Below are positions 16,873-25,207 of a DNA stretch of 64,000 nt, piece after piece. The first letter of the stretch is position 1. Each line of letters opens with the position of its first letter. The notes beneath the pieces were generated by a model. That model saw nothing but the letters and a program-made list of their open reading frames with translations, was not told the DNA's origin and did no database searches. The position numbers and the translations under genes are program-made. Source of the DNA: Paenibacillus sp. NFR01 (GTDB lineage: Bacteria; Bacillota; Bacilli; Paenibacillales; Paenibacillaceae); NCBI RefSeq assembly GCF_900111565.1, contig NZ_FOIK01000002.1, forward strand, positions 744,001 through 808,000, in the 5' to 3' direction.

Positions 16873-17961
16873 ATGAAACCAAAATATCAGGTCATCCTGG
16901 AAGAGATCAAAAGCGACATCCTCTCAGGGGCATACAGCGTAGGCGAACAGATTCCCACGGAATCCGCTTTACAGGATAAATATAACGTCAGCCGGCAAAC
17001 GGTCCGCAAAGCCATTCTGGAGCTGTCGAACGACGGTTTCCTGCGGAGTGAAAAAGGCTCCGGCACCTATGTCAGCAACCAGTACCGCGCCAAATCCGGC
17101 GGCAATGCCAACAACCGGACGATCGGCGTCATTACGACGTACATCTCCGATTATATTTTTCCTTCCATTATCCGGGGGATTGAGGGCCGGCTGAACGAAG
17201 ACAACTATTCGCTGCTGCTGGCGAGCACCAACAACGATGTCGCCCAGGAGAAAAAGGCGCTGGAGATGATGCTCTCCTTCGGCGTCGACGGGCTGATTAT
17301 CGAACCGACCAAAAGCAATCTGTACAACCCGAATATCGCCTACTATTTATCGTTCAAGGAACAGGATGTCCCGTTTATCATGATCAATGCTTATTATGAA
17401 GAACTGGAAGTGCCGTTTCTCTGCCTGGACGACGTGCAGTCCAGTTATCTGGCGACCCGCGAGCTAATTGCCAAAGGGCATACCCAGATTGGCATCATCG
17501 CCAAAATGGACGATTTGCAGGGCAAATACCGCATGAAAGGGTATATCAAGGCGCTCGGCGAAGCCAAACTGCGCTTTCATCCCGAGCAGGTGCTGTCCTT
17601 TGATACGGAATCGAAACAGGAGTTGTCGGCAAGCCTGAAGCATTTCCTTGAAGAGAATCGGGAGAATCTGACGGCTATTGTCTGTTACAACGACGAAGTC
17701 GGACTGGAAGTCGTCAACGTCTGCCGGCAGCTTGACCTCGCGGTTCCCGGAGATTTGTCCATCATCGGCCAGGATAATTCGTACATCGCCAAAAATGCCA
17801 ACATCAAGCTGACGACGTTAACCCATCCGCAGGAGCAAATGGGCCGCGACGCCGCCGATTGGATCATTAAGAAGCTTCAAGGAAAAAAAGACCTGAAGAA
17901 CAGCACCTACTATCAACCAATGCTGGTGGACGGGGAGACCGTAAAGGCGATGGAGTCCTGA
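16873..17961 (+). CDS. araR: AraR-type transcriptional repressor
   Basis: About 362 residues from the ATG at 16873; a GTG three codons earlier (16864) is possible. Residues 1-70 are a GntR winged helix (KYNVSRQTVRKAILELSNDG, EKGSGTYVSN). The rest is a LacI/GalR-type periplasmic-binding-protein sensor (IGVITTYISDYIFPSIIRGI, GLIIEPTKSN, LSIIGQDNS). This hybrid is the mark of AraR, which releases DNA when it binds L-arabinose. The gene is divergent from araBDA, with operator-like sites in the 310-base region between. Confidence 0.93.
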   Translation: MKPKYQVILEEIKSDILSGAYSVGEQIPTESALQDKYNVSRQTVRKAILELSNDGFLRSEKGSGTYVSNQYRAKSGGNANNRTIGVITTYISDYIFPSIIRGIEGRLNEDNYSLLLASTNNDVAQEKKALEMMLSFGVDGLIIEPTKSNLYNPNIAYYLSFKEQDVPFIMINAYYEELEVPFLCLDDVQSSYLATRELIAKGHTQIGIIAKMDDLQGKYRMKGYIKALGEAKLRFHPEQVLSFDTESKQELSASLKHFLEENRENLTAIVCYNDEVGLEVVNVCRQLDLAVPGDLSIIGQDNSYIAKNANIKLTTLTHPQEQMGRDAADWIIKKLQGKKDLKNSTYYQPMLVDGETVKAMES

Positions 17962-18013
17962 ACGCTTCCTGAAACCCGGCATAGAGGTGCTCACTCGTCC
18001 TCCCCGCAAAACC

Positions 18014-18047
18014 AAACCCCTTCCACATCCGGAAGGGGTTTAGTTTT
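18014..18047. terminator. Bidirectional intrinsic terminator
   Basis: AAACCCCTTCC pairs with GGAAGGGGTTT around a 6-base loop and is followed by AGTTTTT on the plus strand. It separates araR from the convergent glycosyltransferase gene. Confidence 0.85.
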
Positions 18048-19253
18048 TCATATGATAGGATGTTGTCTGCTGTACGCCATCATCTTCTCGGCCGCTGCGG
18101 CATACCCGCCCGCTTGCCAGAAGGTCTCTCCGACTTTGGCCGCGGCCGCCCTATACGAGGGTGAACGCAGCACCCGTTCGGCAGCATCGCGCAAATCGGC
18201 AGCGCTCAAGCCCTCCATCCGCAGCTCGATTCCCGCTCCGGACTCGGCGACCCGCCGGGCAATCAGCGGCTGGTCGGCGCTCTGCGGAAGGACGACGAGC
18301 GGGACGCCGTTATAAAGTGCTTCATGCACGCTGTTCATGCCGCCATGCGTGATAAAGAGCTTGGCTTGCTGCAGCACTTCCTTCTGCGGGACATAGCTTT
18401 TCACGATGAAGTTGTCCGGAATCCGCCCCAAATCGGCGGCCTGTACCTTGTTCCCGATCGCCAGAACCACTGTATGCCCTGAACCTCCGAATGCCGCGAA
18501 GCATAAACGGTAAAAGTCGGCTGCCTGATTGAAGACGGTACCCAGCGAGATATAGATTGGGTTATCCGCGTGAAGAGCAGCCCCATCCACTTGGTCCTGC
18601 GTAATCCGCTTGCCGATGGAAGGTCCCACAAAGGCATAGTTTTCGCCAAAAGCCTCCCCATCCGGCTGAAATGCCCGGGTTGTATAGACGACCGTCAGCG
18701 GTGCGGGATTGCAAAAGACTTCATACGGCGAAGGAAAACGCACGCCGTAATTCGACTCTACCTGCTTAACCAAACGCCGGTATTCCGCCCATACGGCGTC
18801 GGCTTCTTCTTGGGGAGCATCCTGAAACGATCCTTCCAGCATACGCCTGAATTCCGGCTCCGTCTGGGCAAAGGAAGTACATGAACAGATGGCGGGAAGC
18901 TTCAAAATTTGCGCCAGCAGATATCCGCAGCCAAACATGGAGTCATGGATGAGATAATCGAAATGCTCTCCGGCAATCTGCTCCAGCACCCCGGGTATGA
19001 CTACTTCCGCTGTCCGGAGCAGACCGTTGATCCGTTCCAGCGCATACCGTCTTCCGCCTGCGATAAACGCCTGTATGAACCGGTCCTCGTCAATTGTACG
19101 TACAACTGCCCCAGCCTGCTCCATCCGCTCGCGATAAGCCGGTATCGTAAAATAAACGACCTCTTCTCCTCGCGAGATTAACTCCGCAACTACGCCAACC
19201 GTCGGGTTCACATGCCCTTCCGAGCCGGCATTGACAAACAATACGCGCGCCAC
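18048..19253 (-). CDS. MGT-family (macrolide-type) UDP-glycosyltransferase
   Basis: 401 residues starting at a GTG with AAGGAGGG upstream. The N-terminus (VLFVNAGSEGHVNPTVGVVA) and the C-terminal nucleotide-sugar motif (FITHGGMNSVHEALYNGVPL) define the GT1/MGT group, to which YjiC and YojK of B. subtilis belong. These are soluble enzymes that glycosylate macrolides, flavonoids or other small aglycones. No biosynthetic cluster is adjacent, so a detoxifying role is the likely reading. A possible 35-codon ORF ends immediately upstream, overlapping the ribosome-site region. Confidence 0.88.
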   Translation of the reverse strand: MARVLFVNAGSEGHVNPTVGVVAELISRGEEVVYFTIPAYRERMEQAGAVVRTIDEDRFIQAFIAGGRRYALERINGLLRTAEVVIPGVLEQIAGEHFDYLIHDSMFGCGYLLAQILKLPAICSCTSFAQTEPEFRRMLEGSFQDAPQEEADAVWAEYRRLVKQVESNYGVRFPSPYEVFCNPAPLTVVYTTRAFQPDGEAFGENYAFVGPSIGKRITQDQVDGAALHADNPIYISLGTVFNQAADFYRLCFAAFGGSGHTVVLAIGNKVQAADLGRIPDNFIVKSYVPQKEVLQQAKLFITHGGMNSVHEALYNGVPLVVLPQSADQPLIARRVAESGAGIELRMEGLSAADLRDAAERVLRSPSYRAAAAKVGETFWQAGGYAAAAEKMMAYSRQHPII

Positions 19254-19264
19254 CCGATCCCTCC

Positions 19265-19372
19265 TTATTCGCTAGCTTGCCCACTCTTCCGCCCGAATTG
19301 TACACCTTTTCTTCCATAGAGTATATAAATGATGCAGAAAAGCACGAATACCGGGAAAGAGTAGCGGTACAT
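19265..19372 (-). CDS. Possible 35-residue membrane peptide upstream of the glycosyltransferase
   Basis: ATG at 19372 to TAA at 19265-19267. The peptide is one predicted membrane helix (FPVFVLFCIIYILYG) with a positive tail (RKGVQFGRKSG). Its stop codon abuts the GGAGGG of the glycosyltransferase, so translational coupling is possible. No good ribosome site precedes the ATG; the frame also continues upstream to a GTG. I regard it as uncertain. Confidence 0.3.
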   Translation of the reverse strand: MYRYSFPVFVLFCIIYILYGRKGVQFGRKSGQASE

Positions 19373-19423
19373 CGCCGCATAGCTGCTGGCTCCCGCGTGG
19401 CGCCCAAGGAGCAGTGCACCGCA

Positions 19424-19458
19424 GCCCCGCACGCCGATATGGCGAACGGGGCCTTTTT
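19424..19458 (+). terminator. Intrinsic terminator with no obvious gene upstream
   Basis: GCCCCG pairs with CGGGGC, enclosing CGCC-GATAT-GGCG, and is followed by TTTTTG. It faces the plus strand just ahead of the chemoreceptor promoter. A possible promoter TTGTAC (19298-19303), 18 bases, TATATA (19322-19327) would give a transcript of about 125 bases ending here. Confidence 0.55.
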
Positions 19459-19470
19459 GTTTTGCCTACT

Positions 19471-19497
19471 TGAATGGGACTACCCGCCGGCCGATAT
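19471..19497 (+). promoter_or_regulatory. Sigma-D (sigma-28) type promoter
   Basis: TGAA (19471-19474), 15 bases, then GCCGATAT (19490-19497). The -10 element is identical to the sigma-D consensus and the spacing is exact; the -35 differs by one base from TAAA. It precedes the chemoreceptor gene, as expected for motility regulon members. Confidence 0.7.
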
Positions 19498-19562
19498 ATA
19501 ATTTAATATACCAACTGTGATGCAAATCACTATCCATACCCTAGAAAAGGTGGGCATACATC

Positions 19563-20381
19563 ATGTACAAAGTCGAATCGCTGGAGCAGCTGATCGCTGC
19601 CGTTCCGGTATTCAAGGCAGCCGTGCCTGCCGATCTATCCATCGCGGTATGCGATCTGGAGAAATTTATCGCCTATTGGCCCGGGGACAATATTGATTTA
19701 CAAATTTACGCCGGCCAGTTGCTGCAGGCCGAAGAACCGCTGACCCTTGCGATTACAAGCAACACCACGCTCCGGGCGGAAGTACCGGCCGAATTTTATG
19801 GATTCGAGTTTACGGGAACGGCAACTCCGGTCCAGAATCTTGAAGGAGCGGTTATCGGCGGAATTGCCATCCAGCTCCGGCGACACCAGGAACTGCGGAA
19901 TATTGCAGAGCAAATTTCCTGTTCGCTGACGGAAGCCAGTACACGGCTCGGACATGTAGCCGAAGGCTCCAATCAATTGGCCGATTTCTCCCGGCAGCTG
20001 CTCTCGCTGGCGCGCAGGAGCGGCGACCAGGTGAACCAGACCGATAAAGTCGTGACAATGATTAAAAATGTCGCCAGCCAGACCAACCTGCTGGGCATCA
20101 ATGCTGCAATCGAAGCGGCCCATGCCGGGGATAAAGGACGGAGCTTCGGGGTCGTTGCCCAGGAAATCCGCAAGCTGTCGAATGAGACGGTGGACTCCAC
20201 GAAATCGGTTCAAGAGACCCTGATCGCCATTAAATCGGTAACGTCGCAGATGGGTATCTCGATTGAGCAGATTGCCGCGATTGTACAGGATCAGGCGTTA
20301 TCTTCCGAGCAGATTTCCTCGTTTATCTATAACATTCGAGAAATGTCGGAAAAGCTCAATGAATTTGCTAAAGATTTATAG
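19563..20381 (+). CDS. Soluble methyl-accepting chemoreceptor-like protein
   Basis: 272 residues with no membrane segment or signal peptide. Residues 1-110 form a globular sensor-like domain ([29 protein letters not shown]). Residues about 115-272 are a short MCP coiled coil with a recognisable hairpin tip ([19 protein letters not shown], then [16 protein letters not shown]). From memory it resembles the cytosolic receptor YfmS of B. subtilis. It would signal to CheA through the hairpin tip. The sigma-D-type promoter upstream supports a motility role. The ribosome site is AAAAGGTGGG. Confidence 0.88.
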   Translation: MYKVESLEQLIAAVPVFKAAVPADLSIAVCDLEKFIAYWPGDNIDLQIYAGQLLQAEEPLTLAITSNTTLRAEVPAEFYGFEFTGTATPVQNLEGAVIGGIAIQLRRHQELRNIAEQISCSLTEASTRLGHVAEGSNQLADFSRQLLSLARRSGDQVNQTDKVVTMIKNVASQTNLLGINAAIEAAHAGDKGRSFGVVAQEIRKLSNETVDSTKSVQETLIAIKSVTSQMGISIEQIAAIVQDQALSSEQISSFIYNIREMSEKLNEFAKDL

Positions 20382-20489
20382 AATAATGTCGATAATTGTA
20401 GAACAATGACTTTTTATGTCCACTTGTCTTTTTTTCGCTCCGCCCTCACAATGGGAGTATTGTATCGATACTAGAAGGAGCATGTACGG

Positions 20490-21293
20490 ATGAGTAACGT
20501 AATCGCAAGAAATAAAGTAAGAGTTCTCGGGGAGGGGAAGCGCACGATCGTCATGGCTCATGGCTTTGGCTGCGACCAGACGATGTGGCAGTATATCTCC
20601 CCCGCTTTTTCCGGGGATTACCGGCTGGTGCAGTTTGATTACGTCGGTTCGGGCAATTCCGATCTTAGCGCCTATAGCCCCGAACGCTACGGCACCTTCC
20701 GCGGCTATGTACAGGACTTGCTCGACGTCATTGAAGCGCTGGAATTGACCGAAATCATTTTCTTCGGGCATTCCGTCAGCTCGATGATCGGCATGCTCGC
20801 TTCCATCGAACGTCCGGAGCTCTTTTCATCCATGGTAATGATCGGGCCATCCCCGCGTTACCTGAATGACGGCGAGTATTTCGGCGGGTTCGAACGGAGC
20901 GACATTACCGAGCTGCTGGACATGATGGAGATGAATTTCAGCGGCTGGGCCAGCTTTATGGCGCCGCTTGCGATGAACAGCCCGGAGCGTCCGGAGCTGG
21001 TAAAGGATCTGGAACAGAGCTTTATTACCGCCGACCCGGTCATTACGCGGGAATTTGCCGAGGTTACCTTCTTGTCCGACCACCGGAGCGCCGTTGCCGA
21101 AGCCAGCATCCCCACATTGATTCTGCAGTGTTCGGATGACAGCATCGTCCCTATTCAAGTAGGTGAATATTTACACCAAAATTTGCGCGGTAGCGAGTTC
21201 CGGCTGATGGAAGCCAAAGGCCATTACCCGCATATCAGTCATCCCGAAGAGACCATTACGTTAATTAAAGCGTATCTTCAGCATATCGGCTAA
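20490..21293 (+). CDS. rsbQ: RsbQ-type alpha/beta hydrolase
   Basis: 267 residues, near the length of B. subtilis RsbQ (269). The N-terminus NKVRVLGEGKRTIVMAHGFG and the triad match the RsbQ/D14/KAI2 group: nucleophile Ser95 in FFGHSVSS, Asp217 in CSDDSIVP, His245 in AKGHYPHIS. RsbQ in B. subtilis activates the PAS-containing phosphatase RsbP in the energy-stress branch of the sigma-B pathway, probably through a small hydrophobic ligand. Here the downstream partner, 31 bases away, is a PAS-GGDEF protein rather than RsbP. The ribosome site AGAAGGAG lies 9 bases from the ATG. Confidence 0.92.
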   Translation: MSNVIARNKVRVLGEGKRTIVMAHGFGCDQTMWQYISPAFSGDYRLVQFDYVGSGNSDLSAYSPERYGTFRGYVQDLLDVIEALELTEIIFFGHSVSSMIGMLASIERPELFSSMVMIGPSPRYLNDGEYFGGFERSDITELLDMMEMNFSGWASFMAPLAMNSPERPELVKDLEQSFITADPVITREFAEVTFLSDHRSAVAEASIPTLILQCSDDSIVPIQVGEYLHQNLRGSEFRLMEAKGHYPHISHPEETITLIKAYLQHIG

Positions 21294-21324
21294 AAGATCA
21301 AGCAGTATTGCGAGGGCATGAACC

Positions 21325-22317
21325 ATGGATGAACGCTTGGAATATGCCCCGTGCGGGTATATTTCCATTACGCATGAAGGCATTATTACGGAGGTTAATC
21401 AGACTTTTCTGGATACGATGGGCTACGCGCGCCAGGCACTCCTGCAGAAGCATGTGGATTCCTTAATGTCGAAGGCCAACCAACTGGTCTTCCATTCTTA
21501 TTTCTATCCCAACATCAACCTGCACAGACATGTGGACGAATTGTTCATCAGCCTGAAAAACAGCGATGGGGCCTCGGTCCCGTATATCCTTAACGGACGG
21601 CGTTTCGAAATCGGCGGCGTGGAGGTTATCGATTGCGTGCTTGTTCCGATGAGTAAACGCATCGATTATGAACAAGAGCTGCGTACGGCCAAAAAGCAGA
21701 TCGAAGATGCTTACTGGGAGAAAGATCAGGCCCTTGCCAGCCTGAACCAGCTTCATGCCGAGATCAAGCAGAAGCAGGCTGAGCTCATGGAGCTGAATTC
21801 CATTCTGCTGGAGCTGTCTACCACCGACAAGCTTACCGGGCTGAAGAACCGCAGATATTTTGAAGAGGCGCTGGCCTGGCAGATCGCGCGCTATGAAGAT
21901 TCCAAGGTTCCTTTTTCGCTGCTCATCATCGATATCGATCATTTTAAATGGGTAAACGATACCTTTGGGCATCCGGCCGGTGATCGTGTGCTCGAGAAGC
22001 TCGGCAGCCTGCTCAAATTTCACTCCCGGGAAAAAGATACCGTCGCCCGTTTCGGCGGCGAAGAATTCGTGCTGATCCTTCCGGATATGAACGCCGATGA
22101 AGCCCGGCTGGTGGCCGAGAATCTCCGGCTGGTGACGGCTTCGGCAGCCTGGGAAACCGGAAGATTGACCATCAGTGTCGGCAGCTCCACCTTTACGGAA
22201 GGCGATTCGGCAGAAATTCTGCTCGAACAAGCGGACAGCGCGCTTTATGCCTCCAAAGCAAACGGTAGAAACCGGGTGACGCACAGCCTGGAGCTATCTG
22301 CAAAACCCCTTTATTAG
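21325..22317 (+). CDS. PAS-coiled-coil-GGDEF diguanylate cyclase with RsbP-like sensor
   Basis: 330 residues, cytosolic. PAS domain at about 5-110 (APCGYISITHEGIITEVNQT, VIDCVLVPMSKRIDYEQELR), coiled coil at about 115-165, GGDEF domain at about 166-320. The active-site motif is GGEEF (244-248) with an intact inhibitory RxxD site (REKD, 235-238) exactly five residues before it, so cyclic-di-GMP synthesis with product inhibition is predicted. The PAS and following helix look to me like the sensor half of B. subtilis RsbP. It follows rsbQ by 31 bases, so the hydrolase is the likely activator. The stop codon lies inside the terminator hairpin. Confidence 0.92.
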   Translation: MDERLEYAPCGYISITHEGIITEVNQTFLDTMGYARQALLQKHVDSLMSKANQLVFHSYFYPNINLHRHVDELFISLKNSDGASVPYILNGRRFEIGGVEVIDCVLVPMSKRIDYEQELRTAKKQIEDAYWEKDQALASLNQLHAEIKQKQAELMELNSILLELSTTDKLTGLKNRRYFEEALAWQIARYEDSKVPFSLLIIDIDHFKWVNDTFGHPAGDRVLEKLGSLLKFHSREKDTVARFGGEEFVLILPDMNADEARLVAENLRLVTASAAWETGRLTISVGSSTFTEGDSAEILLEQADSALYASKANGRNRVTHSLELSAKPLY

Positions 22318-22329
22318 GGGTTTTTATTA
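22302..22329 (+). terminator. Intrinsic terminator overlapping the stop codon
   Basis: AAAACCCC pairs with GGGGTTTTTATT around TTTATTA; the TAG stop of the GGDEF gene lies at the base of the right arm. Confidence 0.8.
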
Positions 22330-22534
22330 TGCTTAAAAATGAATATAAATTCACAGAAGAAATTAAAAAATGCCCACTCCCTTTTCTTGAATCGACAAGA
22401 TTCTAGTTTTCCTTCCGCCCCACTGATGAGAGGTGATACATTTTGCATAAATATGAAGTTTATTCTTCAAATTTCGACTAAATTTTGCTATTATTAAATC
22501 TGCAATACTCTCACAGCGAAAGAGGCGATCATGA

Positions 22535-25126
22535 ATGGCATTATTGAGGTCCGGCAACAAGAAAACAGCAAAACTATCATTAGCAGCTAGCGCGCTGCTG
22601 ATATTCTCCGCGCTACTTCAACCGCTAGGGGGTGGAAAAGCCTATGCAGCCGCTGAATTTAAATTTTCCGGGCTCAGCACGTGGGTTAATACAAATGATA
22701 AGAGTTTAGAAACCACGTTTTCCAGCATGGCTGCAACCGACGGTAAGGTTTACATTCTGGACAGCCAATATAATATTCATGAATATGGACGCATCAACGA
22801 TGAAGTCGTCGAAGCCAACAACACCAATAACACTTCATTGCCGGTGGATCTAATAAAAATAACAGGGAGCTTTACTTCTCCAACCGGCGATTTGGCCGCA
22901 GACGGCAACGGGAATCTTTATGCCATCACTTCCGCTGATTGGGGCCAAGGTAGATACGTATATAAGTTGACGCCTAACGTAGATGGAACACTTTTTACTT
23001 TGAGCACGATAAGCACTGGAGTTCCTACGGCAACGGCGTTCACCTCAGATAAGGACGGAAACCTGTATTTAGCCACCAACTATGGAGAAGTATTCAAATA
23101 TTCCTTGAGCAGCAGCAATTGGTCTCCCATTGATATTGACCACCAGCTTGATGGTTCAACTGTCGTCAATCTCGATCCTTTGTATAATATCAATGATATG
23201 GTGGTCACTCCCAATTTCCTTTATATCTCAGATAATGCGGGAATATGGAAGGTGGATCTCGCAACCGGTTACCGGACTTCACTGGCTTCTCCTGATCCTG
23301 GTCATTTTTCCCCTCGAAGCATCGCAGTTGATAATTATGGGGTCCTCTATGTTCTAGAAGGTGTACGCGATTCTATTGATAAAACACGGTTATACCGTAC
23401 GGAAGGATCGGGATGGGTCCAACTGGTAAGCGATGGCCCTACGCAAGCAGAGACGCTGGCCGTCGATTCTCGTTCTGAAGTATATTCAAATATGGCCATC
23501 CAAGAAGAGTATGATCTCTACAAACTTCGAACCCAAGTGTCCTATGACGGTAACGGCGCAACAGGTACTGTTCCTGTAGACAACAACTTCTACGGTCCTG
23601 GGGCAACCACTGCTACCGTCTCAGACGGAGAAGGCTTAACGAAAGAAGGTTTTACTTTAGCCGGCTGGAGCCTTACGCCGAATTCCCCGGTTGCTGATTA
23701 TTTGCCCGGCGCAACGATCCGGCCGACTAAAAATGTTACCTTATATGCGGTTTGGTCCAATGGCGGCAACTCGAACCCGGATACCGGCACCAATCCTAAC
23801 TCCGGATCCAATTCCGGTTCTAACACCGGCAGCAATACAGGTACAACTACTCCGACTGCTACTGCTTCGCCAAGCGATAACGTCCAGGTTCTGGTCAACG
23901 GCAAAGCCGAAAGCATCGGCAAGTCGAATACCACCACGAGCGGCAGCACTAGCAAAACTACGATTACGATTGATCCCGTGCAATTGCAGGCAAAGCTTAG
24001 CGCAGAAGGCCGCAATGCAGTCGTAACCGTGCCGGTAACTTCGGCTTCGAATGCATTTGCCACGCAGCTCAGCGGCGATATGATGAAAAATATGGAGGAC
24101 AGCTCTGCTACGCTTGTTCTCCAAACCAGCAAAGGTACTTACACGCTTCCGGCTAACCAGATCAGCGTGAATACGCTGGCCATGCAATTGGGAGCCGGCA
24201 CGGACCTTAGCAACATCACGTTCCAAGTCAACATCAGCGATTCGGACAGCGCCACTTCGCAGATTGTGAATCATGCAGCAAGCAATGGAGGCTTTACGCT
24301 GGTCACCGCACCGCTTGATTTCAACGTGACCGCTTCTTACAACGGCAACAGCAAAGAAATCAGCCTGTTCAATACGTATGTAAAACGGACTGTACCGCTG
24401 CCGCTGGGCGTTGACCCGTCCAAGATCACGACAGGGATCGTTGTAAATGCCGACGGCTCGGTACGCCATGTGCCGACTGAAGTCGTTAGCATTGACGGCA
24501 AATACTACGCGCAGATCAACAGCCTTACAAACAGCACTTATTCCGTCGTTTGGCATCCGGTTACGTTTGCCGATGTCGCCAATCACTGGGCGAAGGATGC
24601 CGTAAACGACATGGGCTCCAGAATGGTTGTCACCGGAGCGACTTATGATACCTTCCTGCCGAACGCAGACATTACCCGCGCCGAATTTGCCGCCATCGTC
24701 GTCCGCGGCTTAGGCTTGCCGGTCAATGCAGGCACCTCCGCCTTCACGGATGTGAGTGCAGGTGCATGGTATGCCGGAGTCGTAAATACAGCGGCTGCCT
24801 ACGGTCTGATCACGGGATTTGAAGATAAGTCCTTCCGTCCGAACGACAAGATCACCCGTGAACAGGCAACCGCGATCCTGGCCGACGCGATGAAGGTAAC
24901 CGGTCTCGCCAATACGGCAACTTCGGCCAATGCCGATGCCGTACTCGCCGGGTTTGCCGACAGCGCAAGTATCGGAAGCTGGGCGAAAAACAGCGTCGTC
25001 AGCGCAACTCAAGCGGGGCTGGTCAGCGGACGCGACGGCGGCAAGCTGATGCCGAAAGCGAACATCACGCGCGCCGAAGCCGCAACCTTAATTCAGCGTC
25101 TCCTGAAAAAATCCGATTTGATCTAA
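22535..25126 (+). CDS. SLH-anchored surface protein with beta-propeller and InlB-type repeat
   Basis: 863 residues. Signal peptide about 1-38, cleaved after KAYA. Residues about 40-330 have repeated Asp/Gly-rich strands (SDKDGNLYLATNYGEVFKYS, SIAVDNYGVLYVLEG) typical of a YWTD/NHL-like beta-propeller. One Listeria-Bacteroides (InlB B) repeat follows at about 334-405 (VSYDGNGATGTVP to TLYAVWS). A Gly/Ser/Asn/Thr linker (about 406-440), a domain of about 220 residues I do not recognise, and three SLH repeats (from VTFADVANHWAKDAVND) complete it. It is exported and non-covalently held on the wall. The region before it (22330-22534) is AT-rich and should hold the promoter. Confidence 0.9.
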   Translation: MALLRSGNKKTAKLSLAASALLIFSALLQPLGGGKAYAAAEFKFSGLSTWVNTNDKSLETTFSSMAATDGKVYILDSQYNIHEYGRINDEVVEANNTNNTSLPVDLIKITGSFTSPTGDLAADGNGNLYAITSADWGQGRYVYKLTPNVDGTLFTLSTISTGVPTATAFTSDKDGNLYLATNYGEVFKYSLSSSNWSPIDIDHQLDGSTVVNLDPLYNINDMVVTPNFLYISDNAGIWKVDLATGYRTSLASPDPGHFSPRSIAVDNYGVLYVLEGVRDSIDKTRLYRTEGSGWVQLVSDGPTQAETLAVDSRSEVYSNMAIQEEYDLYKLRTQVSYDGNGATGTVPVDNNFYGPGATTATVSDGEGLTKEGFTLAGWSLTPNSPVADYLPGATIRPTKNVTLYAVWSNGGNSNPDTGTNPNSGSNSGSNTGSNTGTTTPTATASPSDNVQVLVNGKAESIGKSNTTTSGSTSKTTITIDPVQLQAKLSAEGRNAVVTVPVTSASNAFATQLSGDMMKNMEDSSATLVLQTSKGTYTLPANQISVNTLAMQLGAGTDLSNITFQVNISDSDSATSQIVNHAASNGGFTLVTAPLDFNVTASYNGNSKEISLFNTYVKRTVPLPLGVDPSKITTGIVVNADGSVRHVPTEVVSIDGKYYAQINSLTNSTYSVVWHPVTFADVANHWAKDAVNDMGSRMVVTGATYDTFLPNADITRAEFAAIVVRGLGLPVNAGTSAFTDVSAGAWYAGVVNTAAAYGLITGFEDKSFRPNDKITREQATAILADAMKVTGLANTATSANADAVLAGFADSASIGSWAKNSVVSATQAGLVSGRDGGKLMPKANITRAEAATLIQRLLKKSDLI

Positions 25127-25151
25127 TTTATCACTTGAATCCTTGATGCAA

Positions 25152-25204
25152 AAATAGGGACAGCCCCGCAGGTCATTCGCATGACCGCGGGGCTGTCCCT
25201 TTGC
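25152..25204. terminator. Strong bidirectional intrinsic terminator
   Basis: AGGGACAGCCCCGC pairs perfectly with GCGGGGCTGTCCCT and encloses GGTCAT-TCGC-ATGACC. It lies between the convergent SLH and epimerase genes. Confidence 0.9.
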
Positions 25205-25207
25205 TAT

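Noticed and set aside
20445..20475. Palindromes ACAAT/ATTGT and GTATCGATAC before rsbQ as a specific operator or sigma-B promoter
   Set aside because: No match to the sigma-B consensus (GTTTAA/GGGTAT) and the palindromes are too short to call.
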